Below, piece after piece: positions 17,535 through 26,916 of a DNA stretch of 64,000 bases. This DNA comes from Rufibacter immobilis. GTDB lineage: Bacteria; Bacteroidota; Bacteroidia; Cytophagales; Hymenobacteraceae. Where the stretch lies: NCBI RefSeq assembly GCF_003721565.1, contig NZ_RJJE01000017.1:918636-982635 (forward strand). The letters are read 5' to 3'. The translations under genes and the position numbers were made by a program. Under the pieces are notes generated by a model, which searched no databases, had not been told where the DNA came from, and saw only the letters and a list, made by a program, of their open reading frames with translations. The number at the start of each line of letters is the position of its first letter. Position 1 is the first letter of the stretch.

Positions 17535-18800
17535 TTACCTCCTTACTTGCCCGTCTCCGCGCACAATCCATTTATAGCTGGTGAGTTCCTCTAGTCCCAT
17601 CGGCCCCCGGGCGTGCAGCTTCTGGGTACTGATGCCTATCTCCGCACCCAGGCCAAACTGGGCTCCGTCTGTAAAAGCGGTGGAGGCATTGGCATAAACG
17701 GCGGCGGCATCTACCCTATTCAGGAAGGTTTCCAGAGCAACCGGGTCTTCAGACAGAATGGCTTCGCTGTGCTTGGAGCTATACCTGGCAATGTGGTCCA
17801 GGGCGGCAGATACATCCGGCACCGTTTTCACGGCCATTCTCAGGGCCAGAAATTCAGTGCCGAAATGTTCTTCCTGCGCGGCAAAAAGCAAGCGAGCCGG
17901 ATAAGAGTCCTGCAAGCTTTGGTAAGCCAACGCATCTGCGAATAACTCAACCTGGGCCTGGGCCAAAGGTGCAACTAGGGCGGGAAGATCTGCCAGACGG
18001 CTTTGGTGTATCAACAGGCAATCCAGGGCATTGCAGACGCTCACCCGGCGGGTCTTGGCGTTGAAAATGATCTTTTTCCCTTTCTCCAGATCTGCCGCCG
18101 CATCAAAGTAGGTGTGCACAATTCCCGCTCCGGTTTCAATGACCGGTACTTTGGCGTTCTGCCGCACATAATCTATGAGAGCCTGGCTTCCTCTGGGAAT
18201 CAGTACGTCAACATAATCAGTGGCCTGCAGTAATGCCTCGGTAGCCAACCGATCAGCGGGCAGCAGAGTGGCCACTTGGGGTTCAATGCCGTGCCTTTCC
18301 AGCACCCTATGAATCACGGAGGCAATGGCCTGGTTAGAAACGTCTGCGTCACTGCCGCCTTTTAAAATACAGGCGTTTCCGGTTTTAAAGCAGAGCGAAA
18401 AGACATCATAGGTCACATTAGGGCGGGCCTCATAGATTACTCCTACCACTCCCAGAGGCACCCTTACTTTGCTGATGGCAAGTCCATTGGACAGGGTTTT
18501 CTGCAGCAGAACTTCGCCTAAGGGAGAGCGCAGTTGGGCTACATTCTCCAGATCTTGGGCAATGTCCTGCAGCCGGGCTTCGGTCAGTTTCAGGCGGTCA
18601 TATTTGGGGTCTTCCGGAGCCATGCGGTCCAGATCTTTGGCGTTTTCCGCCAGCAGAAACTCAGCCTGCTCGCGGGTAGCCGCCGCCACGTCTCTGAGCA
18701 CGGCGTTAACCAGATCAGGTGACAGTGAACTGAGGGATCGGCTTGCGGCTTGGGCTTGCTGGAGATAACCGGTATAACTTGAATTGTCTTCTTGTGACAT
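17535..18800 (-). CDS. proA: Glutamate-5-semialdehyde dehydrogenase
   Basis: A 421-residue gamma-glutamyl phosphate reductase, second step of proline synthesis. [16 protein letters not shown] and [13 protein letters not shown] are cofactor-binding signatures, [15 protein letters not shown] holds the catalytic Cys256, and [26 protein letters not shown] is the conserved C-terminal block. It is 33 bp downstream of proB in the usual order. Confidence 0.97.
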   Translation of the reverse strand: MSQEDNSSYTGYLQQAQAASRSLSSLSPDLVNAVLRDVAAATREQAEFLLAENAKDLDRMAPEDPKYDRLKLTEARLQDIAQDLENVAQLRSPLGEVLLQKTLSNGLAISKVRVPLGVVGVIYEARPNVTYDVFSLCFKTGNACILKGGSDADVSNQAIASVIHRVLERHGIEPQVATLLPADRLATEALLQATDYVDVLIPRGSQALIDYVRQNAKVPVIETGAGIVHTYFDAAADLEKGKKIIFNAKTRRVSVCNALDCLLIHQSRLADLPALVAPLAQAQVELFADALAYQSLQDSYPARLLFAAQEEHFGTEFLALRMAVKTVPDVSAALDHIARYSSKHSEAILSEDPVALETFLNRVDAAAVYANASTAFTDGAQFGLGAEIGISTQKLHARGPMGLEELTSYKWIVRGDGQVRR

Positions 18801-18833
18801 GTGGGTGACGAAAGCGGAACAATGGAGAATGGT

Positions 18834-19925
18834 TTAACTAATTTCAGGGTTCAGGAAGAGGTAATCATAGTGGACCAAGGGCTTCTGCTTTTGCTGGCCC
18901 ACCCGTTCGAGTGCTTTTTCTGAACCATATTCGGCAATCCCGAAGCCCAGTTCCCGTTGCTGCTCGTCTATCAGTTTCACGATGTCGCCTTTCTGGAAGT
19001 CTCCTTCAATATGGAGTACCCCCACCGGCAACAGGCTGATGGCCTTCCGGGAGGTACAGAGCGCCGCTCTGGCGCCTTCATTAATCTTGATCACTCCCTT
19101 CGCGAACGTACCGGAGTGCGCAATCCATTTCTTTTTGCCGGAGGCCGATTTATCAGGCACAAAGCGGGTATGCTCCACCTCTCCTTTCAGCAGCTCCAGC
19201 AGCACATTTTGTTTTTTCCCATTCGCGATATGCACCGGAATGCCCAGCTGCGCCACCTTGCGGGCCATGTGGCATTTGGTGATCATGCCGCCCCGGCCAA
19301 ACTGTGACCGCTGCGTAGACACAAAAGACGAAAAGCCGATGGTGGAGGCATCAATTTCCTGAATTACCTGGCTGGCGGGGTCTTTGGGATCACCGTTATA
19401 AATGCCGTTGACGTTGCTCAGGATCAGCAGCGCATCGGCATTCAGCATGGAAGCGATAAGGCCGGCCAGCTCGTCATTGTCGGTGAACATGAGCTCGGTG
19501 ACAGAGATAACGTCGTTCTCGTTCACGATGGGCACCACATTGTTCTGGAGCAGCACCTGAAAACAGTTCTTCATGTTGAGGTAATGGCCCCGGTCCCGGA
19601 AGTCCTCTTTGGTCACCAATACCTGAGCGCTCACCAAGCCGTGGGCACTGAAAAATTGGGAGTAGGTATTGATAAGCTTTACCTGCCCCACAGCGGCCAG
19701 CAACTGACGCGCGCTTACGGCATCGGTTCGGTTCGCAAGTTGGATCAGGCTTCGGCCCGAGGCCACCGCCCCGGAGGAAACTACAATGACTTCTTTGCCC
19801 TGCTGCTTTAACGCCGCCACCTGTTCCACCAGGTGCTGCATACGAGCCTCATCTGGCATTCCGTCTTGCTGCGTGAGCACATTGGAGCCAATCTTGACAA
19901 TGATACGCTTGTAATGAAATGACAT
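18834..19925 (-). CDS. proB: Glutamate 5-kinase
   Basis: A 363-residue protein with an N-terminal amino acid kinase domain (IIVKIGSNVLTQQDG, VVSSGAVASG, VPIVNENDVISV, GRGGMITK) and a C-terminal PUA domain (from about residue 270, GVIKINEGARAALC). It phosphorylates glutamate and is the classic feedback-inhibited step of proline synthesis. First gene of proBA. Confidence 0.97.
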   Translation of the reverse strand: MSFHYKRIIVKIGSNVLTQQDGMPDEARMQHLVEQVAALKQQGKEVIVVSSGAVASGRSLIQLANRTDAVSARQLLAAVGQVKLINTYSQFFSAHGLVSAQVLVTKEDFRDRGHYLNMKNCFQVLLQNNVVPIVNENDVISVTELMFTDNDELAGLIASMLNADALLILSNVNGIYNGDPKDPASQVIQEIDASTIGFSSFVSTQRSQFGRGGMITKCHMARKVAQLGIPVHIANGKKQNVLLELLKGEVEHTRFVPDKSASGKKKWIAHSGTFAKGVIKINEGARAALCTSRKAISLLPVGVLHIEGDFQKGDIVKLIDEQQRELGFGIAEYGSEKALERVGQQKQKPLVHYDYLFLNPEIS

Positions 19926-20406
19926 GCTACTCTTTCCTTCTACTGAAAAAGTAATTTTAAAGCTTTTACTTCATTTGGCCTACACTTTTGCAATAAAGTT
20001 GGTTATCCCGTATTAAAATATACACCATATACCCATGTATAGCAGCATCTTCATAACTGAGTTCCTTGGCGAACGCCTATGCTCTAATATGTTTTAAATA
20101 CAAACTTCCTTTGCGTTTAGGGGCTCTTTTTGGAAAAACAGGCTCTAAACGCAAAGGCCTTAAAATCAGCCGTTTTCATTAGAGCAACCACGTTCTAGTG
20201 CTTTAAAAATCAACTTCTTATATACTTTTATTAGTGCGTCTGTATGCTTTATAGCTAGGCAAAACTCTATTCCTGAACAATCTCCCGAAAAACTTTTTGT
20301 CTACTATTAATACAATTAGGTTTATCATCAACAGGAACTCTTTTCAGAATTATTTCATTGCACATTCAACTTATACAAGCTTTTAGGCCTTATATAGTTG
20401 AATTAG
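19926..20406. other. AT-rich divergent region between proB and the lyase gene
   Basis: 481 bp containing one family A palindrome (20111-20154) and otherwise AT-rich sequence holding both promoters. I see no gene or RNA. The region between 20200 and 20400 has several TATA-like runs but no full TTTG/TAnnTTTG pair. Confidence 0.5.
20111..20154. repeat. Family A palindrome, copy 7
   Basis: Arms TTGCGTTTAGGGGCT and GGCTCTAAACGCAA, around CTTTTTGGAAAAAC. Unusually for this family it lies between divergent genes. Confidence 0.85.
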
Positions 20407-23376
20407 ATGAAGATAAAGCTTTACCATCCTCTTGTTAAATTCATAATTTTTCTTTTAATTTGCACTTGCTATTCGTCTTCGATTAGTGCCCAAACCGGCA
20501 GCTGGGTTCCCGCTCAGGCAGATTTGAGCTATCCGCGTACGCTATTAAAAGCCGCGCAAGTACCTAATGTGCAGCAGGCAATCACCTCCGGAATTCGGTA
20601 CACACTTTATTCGGGGGTGTACAGCAATGTGACAGGTTCGGCAACGGCCAATAACACTTCTTCCAATGACCGGCGGGCGAGGGCCACTTTTGCCAAAAAC
20701 GCCGCCTTTGTAGCGCTCCTGAACCGGAAACCCAGCGGGGGCACCGTCATCCAGCTTTCAGAGGCTGAACGCGCCGCCTTCGTTTCCAAATCGAAAAAGC
20801 TGCTGGAGGGCATCAACACCGCTGTGGAGGTGTACGCCTCTTTCTCCGGGGCCACGTACACCGAGTGGCAATGGCGATCAAAGGAATTGATTGATTACAT
20901 GGTGGCCTATGACTTGCTGAGGGGCTCGGGTGAACCTATAGATTCTCTGGTTACCGCCCGGGCTAAGCTACAGGAATTTGCGGGGAACCTGTACAAACAG
21001 TCCATCACCCCCTTCTTCGGCACTACATTTTATGGGTCCATCAAGAACAACCACACCTTAATGACTGCCTCGGCCTTAGGCTTGGCAGCGGTGGTACTGA
21101 ACGATGTGGGCGGCACAGATGCCTGGATGCAGCCCACCAACTGGATCAACACCGGCCTCTACCACATGGACAACGTTCTCTGGCGCGATGCCAACCGCCA
21201 GTCTGACCCCAATGTGCTGACCGGCTACGCCGAAGGACCCTACTACTTCAAGTACGCTTTCCTCAACTGTCTGCCCTTCATCCGGTCCATGGGGAATTTC
21301 CTGCCCGATGTGGCCATGAATTACACCTACGGCACCACCACCCGCAGCATCCGGAACCCATACTTTGACCCCAGCTATGACCTGCTGTACGACTGGATTT
21401 CCGCCATTCAGATGCCAGACGGGCGTTTTCCGGCGCTGGAAGATTCCTATATTGACATGGGCATGCCCGAACTGGCCCTCACCGGCAAAAGCAAGTACGT
21501 GAACCCCATGGCCTTTTCCAATCTTTCTACCAAACAGCTGAACACTCTGGCAAAGCAGCTGAAAGATGCCACTGTAGACATGCGGGCGGCTTTTCTCGCC
21601 TCCAATGTGCCTTTCTCCACCCCTGCCCACCAACCGCTCACGGCGCTGCCGCAAAGCGGGAATCTGGTCTTCAGATCGGGCAATGACACGCTGGCCAGCT
21701 ACCTGCACGTGTACGGTAAAAACGGTTTGTCGCAGAAAGTCTCCGGCGGCCACAACCACGGCGATGCCAGTTCTTTTATTCTGCACGCCAAAGGGCAATT
21801 GCTAGCCCTGGACCCCGGTTATTTGAGCAGCACCAACCGAGGCGCGGTGGGCGAAGGAGTGCACCACAACCTGATATTAGTAGACGGGGCCGGTCCGGCC
21901 ATGGGCACGGCGGGAGCCACCAATGACGCCGAAGGCTTTATCCAGAATACTTTCAGCAACGGCCGCCTCAGCTACGGCGAAGTGAAAACCACCTACCGCG
22001 GCGCGGAGATCACCCGTAAAACCCTTCACGTCCGGAACAACTACTTCCTGATCGCCGATGCCGTGACCTCTACCAGTGCCCACACCTACACCTGGCAATT
22101 GCACGGCTATGGCTTAGAGGGAGGCACCGCCGTCACCGGCACGTTCACCGACAGCCTGGCGGCCCACGAAGGCATCTGGCAGAAAAACGGTGTAAACCTG
22201 AAAGCCCACGTCACGGCCACCGATGGCGCCTCTGGCTACGTAAAGGCAACCAACAGTCACGAGCTTACCTACAACACCACCGAAAACCACACCACTCTGC
22301 AAGTGCAGAAAACGGGGGTAGCGCAAACGCAGTTCTTGTCCCTCTTGCAGCCCTACACCACCACCTCGGCTGATGTGAAGACGGAAAGCACGCTTCAGGT
22401 GGCGGCCCTGTCCTCAGCGGAAACCGAGTATCAGGATCTGGCCTTCGCCCAAGGCGATACCAGCACCGTGACCCTGAACAAATTGGCCGAGCCCCTCACC
22501 TCAGATGCGCGCTTCACCTTCTTTTCGCTGAACAAGGCTGGCCATTTCTCCCAGGCGTTTCTGGAAAACGGACGGCAGCTGCAATACGGTTCTAAGGTGG
22601 TGCTGCAATCCAGCCAACGGGTGAACAGCCACTGGGAACGCCAGAGCGATCTCGCCTACGCAGGTTACGTCAGCGATGCCACCGTGCTCACCTTAGCCAT
22701 GGAGGCGGCTCCATCGTCGGTGACCGGAGACCAGGTGGCTTTTTCCCGCTATGATCCCATCAAAAAGAACCTGATCGTCTCTTTCACCGGTTCCTCAGCC
22801 TTTAGGGTGACGCTTGCAATGACCACCTTACCCGTAGAATTGACTCACTTCAGCGCGAAAAGGGTGCGGCAGCAGGTACAACTGAACTGGAGCACCGCTT
22901 CCGAAAAGCAGAACGCAGGGTTTGAGGTGTACCGGAAATCTGCCTCGGCCCCGGAATTCATGAGAATCGGGTTTGTGCCCGGCAGGGGGAACAGCACCAC
23001 AGCCTCACAATATGTTTTCCTTGATGAAACGGCCCCCTCTGAGACTGTCTATTACCAGCTCAAGCAGTTAGATGAAGACGGATCGTTTGAAATGTCTTCA
23101 ATGGTGGCGGTAAAAGGCTCTGAGGAACAAAAGGTTGAGATAACCGTGTTTCCGGTGCCCAGTAATGAAATGGTGCAGGTGCAGTGTGCTGGTGTGGCGG
23201 GTCAGGTAGAGGCTCGGTTGCTCAACAGCAAGGGACAGCTTCTGCTCCGTCAAAAGTTTACCGGCCAAACCCAACTCTCTACCCTGCCCTTAGCTCCGGG
23301 TATGTATTATTTGCAGGTACTGGACCTGAACGGAAAACCCGTTGCGGCCACTAAGAAAGTGCTGGTGCAACACTAA
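20407..23376 (+). CDS. Secreted heparinase II/III-like polysaccharide lyase with T9SS tail
   Basis: A 989-residue multidomain enzyme. A signal peptide covers about residues 1-28. An all-helical toroid follows to about 400, containing RSKELIDYMVAYDLL and the substrate-cleft segment NNHTLMTASALGLAA. The heparinase II/III-like beta domain contains SGGHNHGDASSFILH (His449, His451) and ALDPGYLSS. Residues about 808-905 are a fibronectin-like linker (LPVELTHFSAKR), and about 910-989 are a type IX secretion sorting domain (VFPVPSNEMVQV, LPLAPGMYYLQV). It probably cleaves a uronic-acid polysaccharide outside the cell; the substrate (alginate, heparin-like or other) cannot be read. No SusCD pair lies nearby. 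Confidence 0.88.
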   Translation: MKIKLYHPLVKFIIFLLICTCYSSSISAQTGSWVPAQADLSYPRTLLKAAQVPNVQQAITSGIRYTLYSGVYSNVTGSATANNTSSNDRRARATFAKNAAFVALLNRKPSGGTVIQLSEAERAAFVSKSKKLLEGINTAVEVYASFSGATYTEWQWRSKELIDYMVAYDLLRGSGEPIDSLVTARAKLQEFAGNLYKQSITPFFGTTFYGSIKNNHTLMTASALGLAAVVLNDVGGTDAWMQPTNWINTGLYHMDNVLWRDANRQSDPNVLTGYAEGPYYFKYAFLNCLPFIRSMGNFLPDVAMNYTYGTTTRSIRNPYFDPSYDLLYDWISAIQMPDGRFPALEDSYIDMGMPELALTGKSKYVNPMAFSNLSTKQLNTLAKQLKDATVDMRAAFLASNVPFSTPAHQPLTALPQSGNLVFRSGNDTLASYLHVYGKNGLSQKVSGGHNHGDASSFILHAKGQLLALDPGYLSSTNRGAVGEGVHHNLILVDGAGPAMGTAGATNDAEGFIQNTFSNGRLSYGEVKTTYRGAEITRKTLHVRNNYFLIADAVTSTSAHTYTWQLHGYGLEGGTAVTGTFTDSLAAHEGIWQKNGVNLKAHVTATDGASGYVKATNSHELTYNTTENHTTLQVQKTGVAQTQFLSLLQPYTTTSADVKTESTLQVAALSSAETEYQDLAFAQGDTSTVTLNKLAEPLTSDARFTFFSLNKAGHFSQAFLENGRQLQYGSKVVLQSSQRVNSHWERQSDLAYAGYVSDATVLTLAMEAAPSSVTGDQVAFSRYDPIKKNLIVSFTGSSAFRVTLAMTTLPVELTHFSAKRVRQQVQLNWSTASEKQNAGFEVYRKSASAPEFMRIGFVPGRGNSTTASQYVFLDETAPSETVYYQLKQLDEDGSFEMSSMVAVKGSEEQKVEITVFPVPSNEMVQVQCAGVAGQVEARLLNSKGQLLLRQKFTGQTQLSTLPLAPGMYYLQVLDLNGKPVAATKKVLVQH

Positions 23377-23380
23377 GCAA

Positions 23381-23438
23381 AGCCGTATGGCGTTTAGCGG
23401 CTCTTTTTCCAAAAAGAGCCGCTAAACGCCATACGGCT
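23381..23438. repeat. Family A palindrome, copy 8: 28-bp perfect arms
   Basis: The most perfect copy: two 28-bp arms that match exactly around a CC centre. The outer nine bases, AGCCGTATG and CATACGGCT, are unique to this copy yet still perfectly complementary. It begins 4 bp after the lyase stop codon. Confidence 0.95.
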
Positions 23439-23444
23439 TAATAT

Positions 23445-23493
23445 CCCAAACGAAAGCCCCGCTGGTGCAAGACAAGCGGGGCTTTCGTTTGGG
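23445..23493. terminator. Bidirectional terminator
   Basis: A perfect 19-bp inverted repeat with core AGCCCCGCT / AGCGGGGCT and flanking AAACGAA / TTCGTTT, between the convergent lyase and hydratase genes. Confidence 0.8.
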
Positions 23494-23501
23494 CACAAGC
23501 A

Positions 23502-24266
23502 CTACTTTTTCTTGAAGCCCTGAATGAAATTTCTGGTAAAATCTGACAGCACCAGCGTTCCGCTGATGCCGGCACGTTCCACCAGCAATTGGTCCCAGTG
23601 CTCCGTTCCCTGCCAGAACACCTGTTTCAGGGCGGTGAGGGCCTCCGGATTGTACGCGGCCAACTTAGCGGCGAAGGCCTGCACCGCGGCGTCCATTTCC
23701 TCTACGCTATCAAACACCTCGGCGTACAGGCCTTTCTCCTGAGCCCACTCGGCGCTTCTGAACTCAGTGGCATCTAAGGATAACTGTGAGAAAGCCGCCA
23801 ACCCAATCTTCCGCTCCACGGCCGGCCCCACCACAAACGGCCCGATGCCCACAGCTATTTCGCTCAATTTTACCGCCGCGTGCTGCGTGGCGAAGCAATA
23901 GTCTGTGGCGGCGGCCACGCCAACTCCTCCGCCAATGGCTTTGCCCTGCACCCGTCCAATCACAATCTTGGTGCAGGTGCGGCAAGCGTTGATCACCTTC
24001 GCGAAGCCGGAGAAAAACGCCAGCCCCTGCTCTTTGTCTTCAATGGAGATGAGTTCATCAAAAGAAGCGCCGGCGCAGAAGGTTCTCTCCCCCTCGCTTT
24101 TGAGCACAATGACCTTCACCCGCTCGTCTTGCCCTGCTTGTGTAATGGTATGGGCCAACTCATTTAAAATTGCGCCTGGCAATGAGTTATGCGAGGGATG
24201 GAAAAAGGAAATGATGCCAATTCCGGCTTCGTCTAGGGCAAGGGTTACGTGACCTGTGTCTGTCAT
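23502..24266 (-). CDS. Enoyl-CoA hydratase/isomerase family protein, paaF-like
   Basis: A 254-residue crotonase. The oxyanion-hole segments are GERTFCAGASFDEL and VQGKAIGGGVGVAAATDYCFA; the glutamate in LSEIAVGIGP is in the position of a catalytic acid. It ends the phenylacetate cluster, whose other crotonase (30268-31053) is a clear PaaG. That leaves the 2,3-dehydroadipyl-CoA hydratase step (PaaF) for this protein by elimination. The role is inferred from context, not from a specific motif. It is separated from paaZ by a 291-bp spacer full of repeats. Confidence 0.75.
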   Translation of the reverse strand: MTDTGHVTLALDEAGIGIISFFHPSHNSLPGAILNELAHTITQAGQDERVKVIVLKSEGERTFCAGASFDELISIEDKEQGLAFFSGFAKVINACRTCTKIVIGRVQGKAIGGGVGVAAATDYCFATQHAAVKLSEIAVGIGPFVVGPAVERKIGLAAFSQLSLDATEFRSAEWAQEKGLYAEVFDSVEEMDAAVQAFAAKLAAYNPEALTALKQVFWQGTEHWDQLLVERAGISGTLVLSDFTRNFIQGFKKK

Positions 24267-24300
24267 TTTTGCTTTATATTTCTAATCATTACTTAAAACT

Positions 24301-24459
24301 GGCGCGAGTCTCCAGACTCGTGCAAATGGGTAAAGGATAGTCTCTGTCTATCCTTGCTGCCCCAGCAGCAATCTCACGCATGGCGAAATGCACCTCCTTC
24401 CTTTCCGGCGAGTCTGGAGACTCGCAACATCCCATGTCACGAGACTGGAGTCTCGCGAC
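24301..24459. repeat. Family B composite between paaZ and the paaF-like gene
   Basis: GAGTC palindromes at 24301-24323, 24407-24425 and 24438-24459. A different small palindrome, GGATAG-N7-CTATCC (24335-24353), takes the place of the second unit. The same lead-in CCGGCGAGTCTGGAGACTCG occurs in the other composites. Confidence 0.8.
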
Positions 24460-24469
24460 AGAATCATTA

Positions 24470-24518
24470 TTTCCCGATTAGCGGCTCTTTTTCTAAAAAC
24501 AGCCGCTAATCAGGAAAT
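24470..24518. repeat. Family A palindrome, copy 9
   Basis: Arms TTTCCCGATTAGCGGCT and AGCCGCTAATCAGGAAA. The usual GTTTAG is GATTAG on the left and the matching change CTAATC appears on the right, which preserves pairing. Confidence 0.85.
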
Positions 24519-24531
24519 CTAATCCATCCAG

Positions 24532-24557
24532 AATTTTCAAATTCCCAAATCTCCAAA
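24532..24557 (-). repeat. Short tandem octamer tract at the paaZ 3' end
   Basis: On the minus strand, directly after the paaZ stop, three units of the form TTTGRNAA / TTTGGAGA repeat with an 8-bp period. Analogous to the heptamer arrays but with a different unit length. Confidence 0.5.
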
Positions 24558-26609
24558 TCACCCCTGGTCCAGTTTCTTCACCATGGTCATGATGGTGGCA
24601 ATGGCTACCGTTTCGCCGGTTTCGTCGGTTACGTCTACGAGCCATTTCACAATGCCTTTGGCTACGTCTTCCTCGCTGCGTTTCTCCTGGGCGATTTTCT
24701 CTTTCACCGTGAGCTTCACCCCGATGGTCATGCCGGGGTAAACTGGTTTGGTGAAACGGCAGTTTTCCAGTCCGTAGTTCAGGAGCACCGGGCCTTTCTT
24801 GGGGTCCACGAACATGCCGGCCGCCTTGGAGAGAATGTAATAGCCGTGGGCCACTCGGCCGGTGAACAAAGTCCCTTCAAGCGAGGTAGCATCTACGTGC
24901 GCGTAGAAATGGTCTCCGGAGACGTTGGCGAAGTTGGTGATATCGGCTTCGGTGACGGTGTGCCGGTGGGTGACCCAGGTTTCGGAGATTTCCAGCTCCT
25001 CAAAGTGTTTCCGGAACGGGTGTACGTCATTTTCTATCTGTTTGGCCCCCTGTTGGTACACGCCCGTAATGGCGGTGACCATGGTGGGCGAACCCTGTAT
25101 GGCCACGCGCTGCATGAAATGCTTCACGCCGCGCTTGCCGCCCATCTCCTCGCCGCCGCCCGCCCGGCCCGGACCGCCGTGGATGAGCATGGGCATGGGC
25201 GAACCGTGGCCGGTGCTTTCCTTGGCGCAGTCGTTGTTCAGGATTAAGATCCGTCCGTGGTGCGTGGCCGCGCCTAAGGCAAATTCCTGCGCAATGGCCG
25301 GGTCTGCCGTGGCGATGGAGGAGACCAACGAGCCTTTGCCCATCTTGGTGAGTTCAATGGCCTCGTCCAGGTTTTTATACGGCAGAAGGGTGGCCACCGG
25401 CCCGAAGGCCTCCACCTCATGCGTGTCTGTGAAACGGAACGGCTCCGGGTTGAGCATGACAATGGGCGAAATGAACGCGCCTTTCTGGGCATCGGCGCCA
25501 ATGACGTCCACCTTCTCCAGATCGCCGTAAATAATGGGCGTCTGGCGGGCCAATTCGGTCACCTGCTCCTTCAATTTCGCCAGCTGCTCCCGGCCCACCA
25601 AAGCGCCCATACGCACGCCTTCAGCCAGCGGGTTCCCGATGGCCGTTTTGGAAAGTTCGCGCCCCAGCGCAATTTGCACGTCCTCCACCAGTTTCTCCGG
25701 CACCAGCGCCCTCCTGATGGCGGTACATTTCTGCCCGGCTTTAGACGTGATTTCCTTCCGGATCTCCTTGATAAACAAATCAAACTCTGGGGTACCCGGT
25801 ACAGCGTCTTCGCCTAACACCGCGCTGTTAAGCGAATCGGCTTCCATGGTGAACGGCACCGCTTCCTGAATGAGCCGGGGGTGCGCCTTGAGTAATCGCC
25901 CCGTATGCGCCGAGCCGGTGAACGTGACCACATCCTGAAACGTCACGTGGTCCAGAATCCCTTCGCCGGTACCGGTTACTAATTGCAGTGCGCCTTCGGG
26001 CAGGAGCTTGGAGGCAATGATCTCGCGCACCACGGCCTCGGTCAGGAAAGCGGTGATGGGGGCCGGTTTCACAATGGCAGGCATTCCGGCCAGCAGGTTC
26101 ACGGCGATTTTCTCTAACATGCCCCACACCGGGAAGTTGTACGCATTGATGTGTACCGCCACGCCTTCCTTGGGTACCAGAATGTGATGCCCCATGAACG
26201 TGCCGCCCTTGGACAACCCGATGGGATCATCTTCCACGTAGTACGGTTTGTCTGGAAACTGCCGCCGCAACGAAGCATACGCAAACAGATTCCCAATGCC
26301 GCCTTCAATGTCTACCCAGCTGTCGGCACGGGTGGCACCGGTGCGGTAGCTGAGTTGGTAGAAGGCCTCTTTTTTTGACGTGAGGTGCAGCGCCAGGGCT
26401 TTGAGCATGCGGCCCCGCTCCTGGAACGTCATTTTCCGGAGGGCTCTGTTGCCTTTGGCGCGGGCGAACTCCATCATGGCGTTGAAGTCCAGTCCACCGC
26501 TATAACTGGTGTACAGGTGCTCCCCGGTTACGGCATCCAAAATCTCGCTTTCTTTTCCAGAACCCGGCGTCCATTCGCCCAAGGCGTAATTCTGCACTAC
26601 TGCGTTCAT
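24558..26609 (-). CDS. paaZ: Bifunctional oxepin-CoA hydrolase / semialdehyde dehydrogenase
   Basis: A 683-residue PaaZ, the ring-opening enzyme of aerobic phenylacetate degradation. The N-terminal aldehyde dehydrogenase domain (to about 520) has EADSLNSAVLGED and the catalytic Cys295 in AGQKCTAIRR. The C-terminal MaoC-type hydratase domain (about 540-683; HRHTVTEADITNFANVSGDH, GRVAHGYYILS) opens oxepin-CoA. Length and fusion match the E. coli enzyme. Confidence 0.96.
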   Translation of the reverse strand: MNAVVQNYALGEWTPGSGKESEILDAVTGEHLYTSYSGGLDFNAMMEFARAKGNRALRKMTFQERGRMLKALALHLTSKKEAFYQLSYRTGATRADSWVDIEGGIGNLFAYASLRRQFPDKPYYVEDDPIGLSKGGTFMGHHILVPKEGVAVHINAYNFPVWGMLEKIAVNLLAGMPAIVKPAPITAFLTEAVVREIIASKLLPEGALQLVTGTGEGILDHVTFQDVVTFTGSAHTGRLLKAHPRLIQEAVPFTMEADSLNSAVLGEDAVPGTPEFDLFIKEIRKEITSKAGQKCTAIRRALVPEKLVEDVQIALGRELSKTAIGNPLAEGVRMGALVGREQLAKLKEQVTELARQTPIIYGDLEKVDVIGADAQKGAFISPIVMLNPEPFRFTDTHEVEAFGPVATLLPYKNLDEAIELTKMGKGSLVSSIATADPAIAQEFALGAATHHGRILILNNDCAKESTGHGSPMPMLIHGGPGRAGGGEEMGGKRGVKHFMQRVAIQGSPTMVTAITGVYQQGAKQIENDVHPFRKHFEELEISETWVTHRHTVTEADITNFANVSGDHFYAHVDATSLEGTLFTGRVAHGYYILSKAAGMFVDPKKGPVLLNYGLENCRFTKPVYPGMTIGVKLTVKEKIAQEKRSEEDVAKGIVKWLVDVTDETGETVAIATIMTMVKKLDQG

Positions 26610-26718
26610 ATCTGTAGTTGTTAGTTGCTGGTGGTTAGTCTTTAGTTTCAGTTGTCCGGTTGGGCTCTTTCATCCGTCTTTGTCATCCTTTCTAATTAGC
26701 GAACCCTACCTCCTCTTT

Positions 26719-26805
26719 GTCATCCTGAAAGGACCTTGTGGGCGAACGGTAATTGTGTTTATTCAAAGCTTTTCTAGTTCGCCCACAAGGTCCTTTCAGG
26801 ATGAC
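26719..26805. repeat. Family H inverted pair (GTCATCC type)
   Basis: Two perfect 29-bp arms, 26719-26747 and 26777-26805, each beginning or ending with GTCATCCTGAAAGGACCTTG, separated by 29 bp. Repeats opening GTCATCCTGA are familiar in Bacteroidota genomes. A long hairpin would form in the paa transcript. Confidence 0.9.
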
Positions 26806-26871
26806 ATTACCCTTAATTCTATCACTATGCTTTGTTTGCAATATTTGCGTGCACCTGCCATTTCAGTTTCT

Positions 26872-26910
26872 GCGTTATGAAGCTGATTTCTGAAAAACAG
26901 GCTCTAAACG
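26872..26910. repeat. Family A palindrome, copy 10 (decayed)
   Basis: Only the right arm CAGGCTCTAAACG is well kept. It abuts the paaY stop codon at 26917. Confidence 0.5.
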
Positions 26911-26916
26911 TAATCC

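Larger units (their letters stand above)
26610..26916. other. Repeat-bearing spacer between paaY and paaZ
   Basis: 307 bp with the family H inverted pair (26719-26805) and a decayed family A palindrome (26872-26910). No coding signal. It interrupts what would otherwise be a continuous paa operon. Confidence 0.65.
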
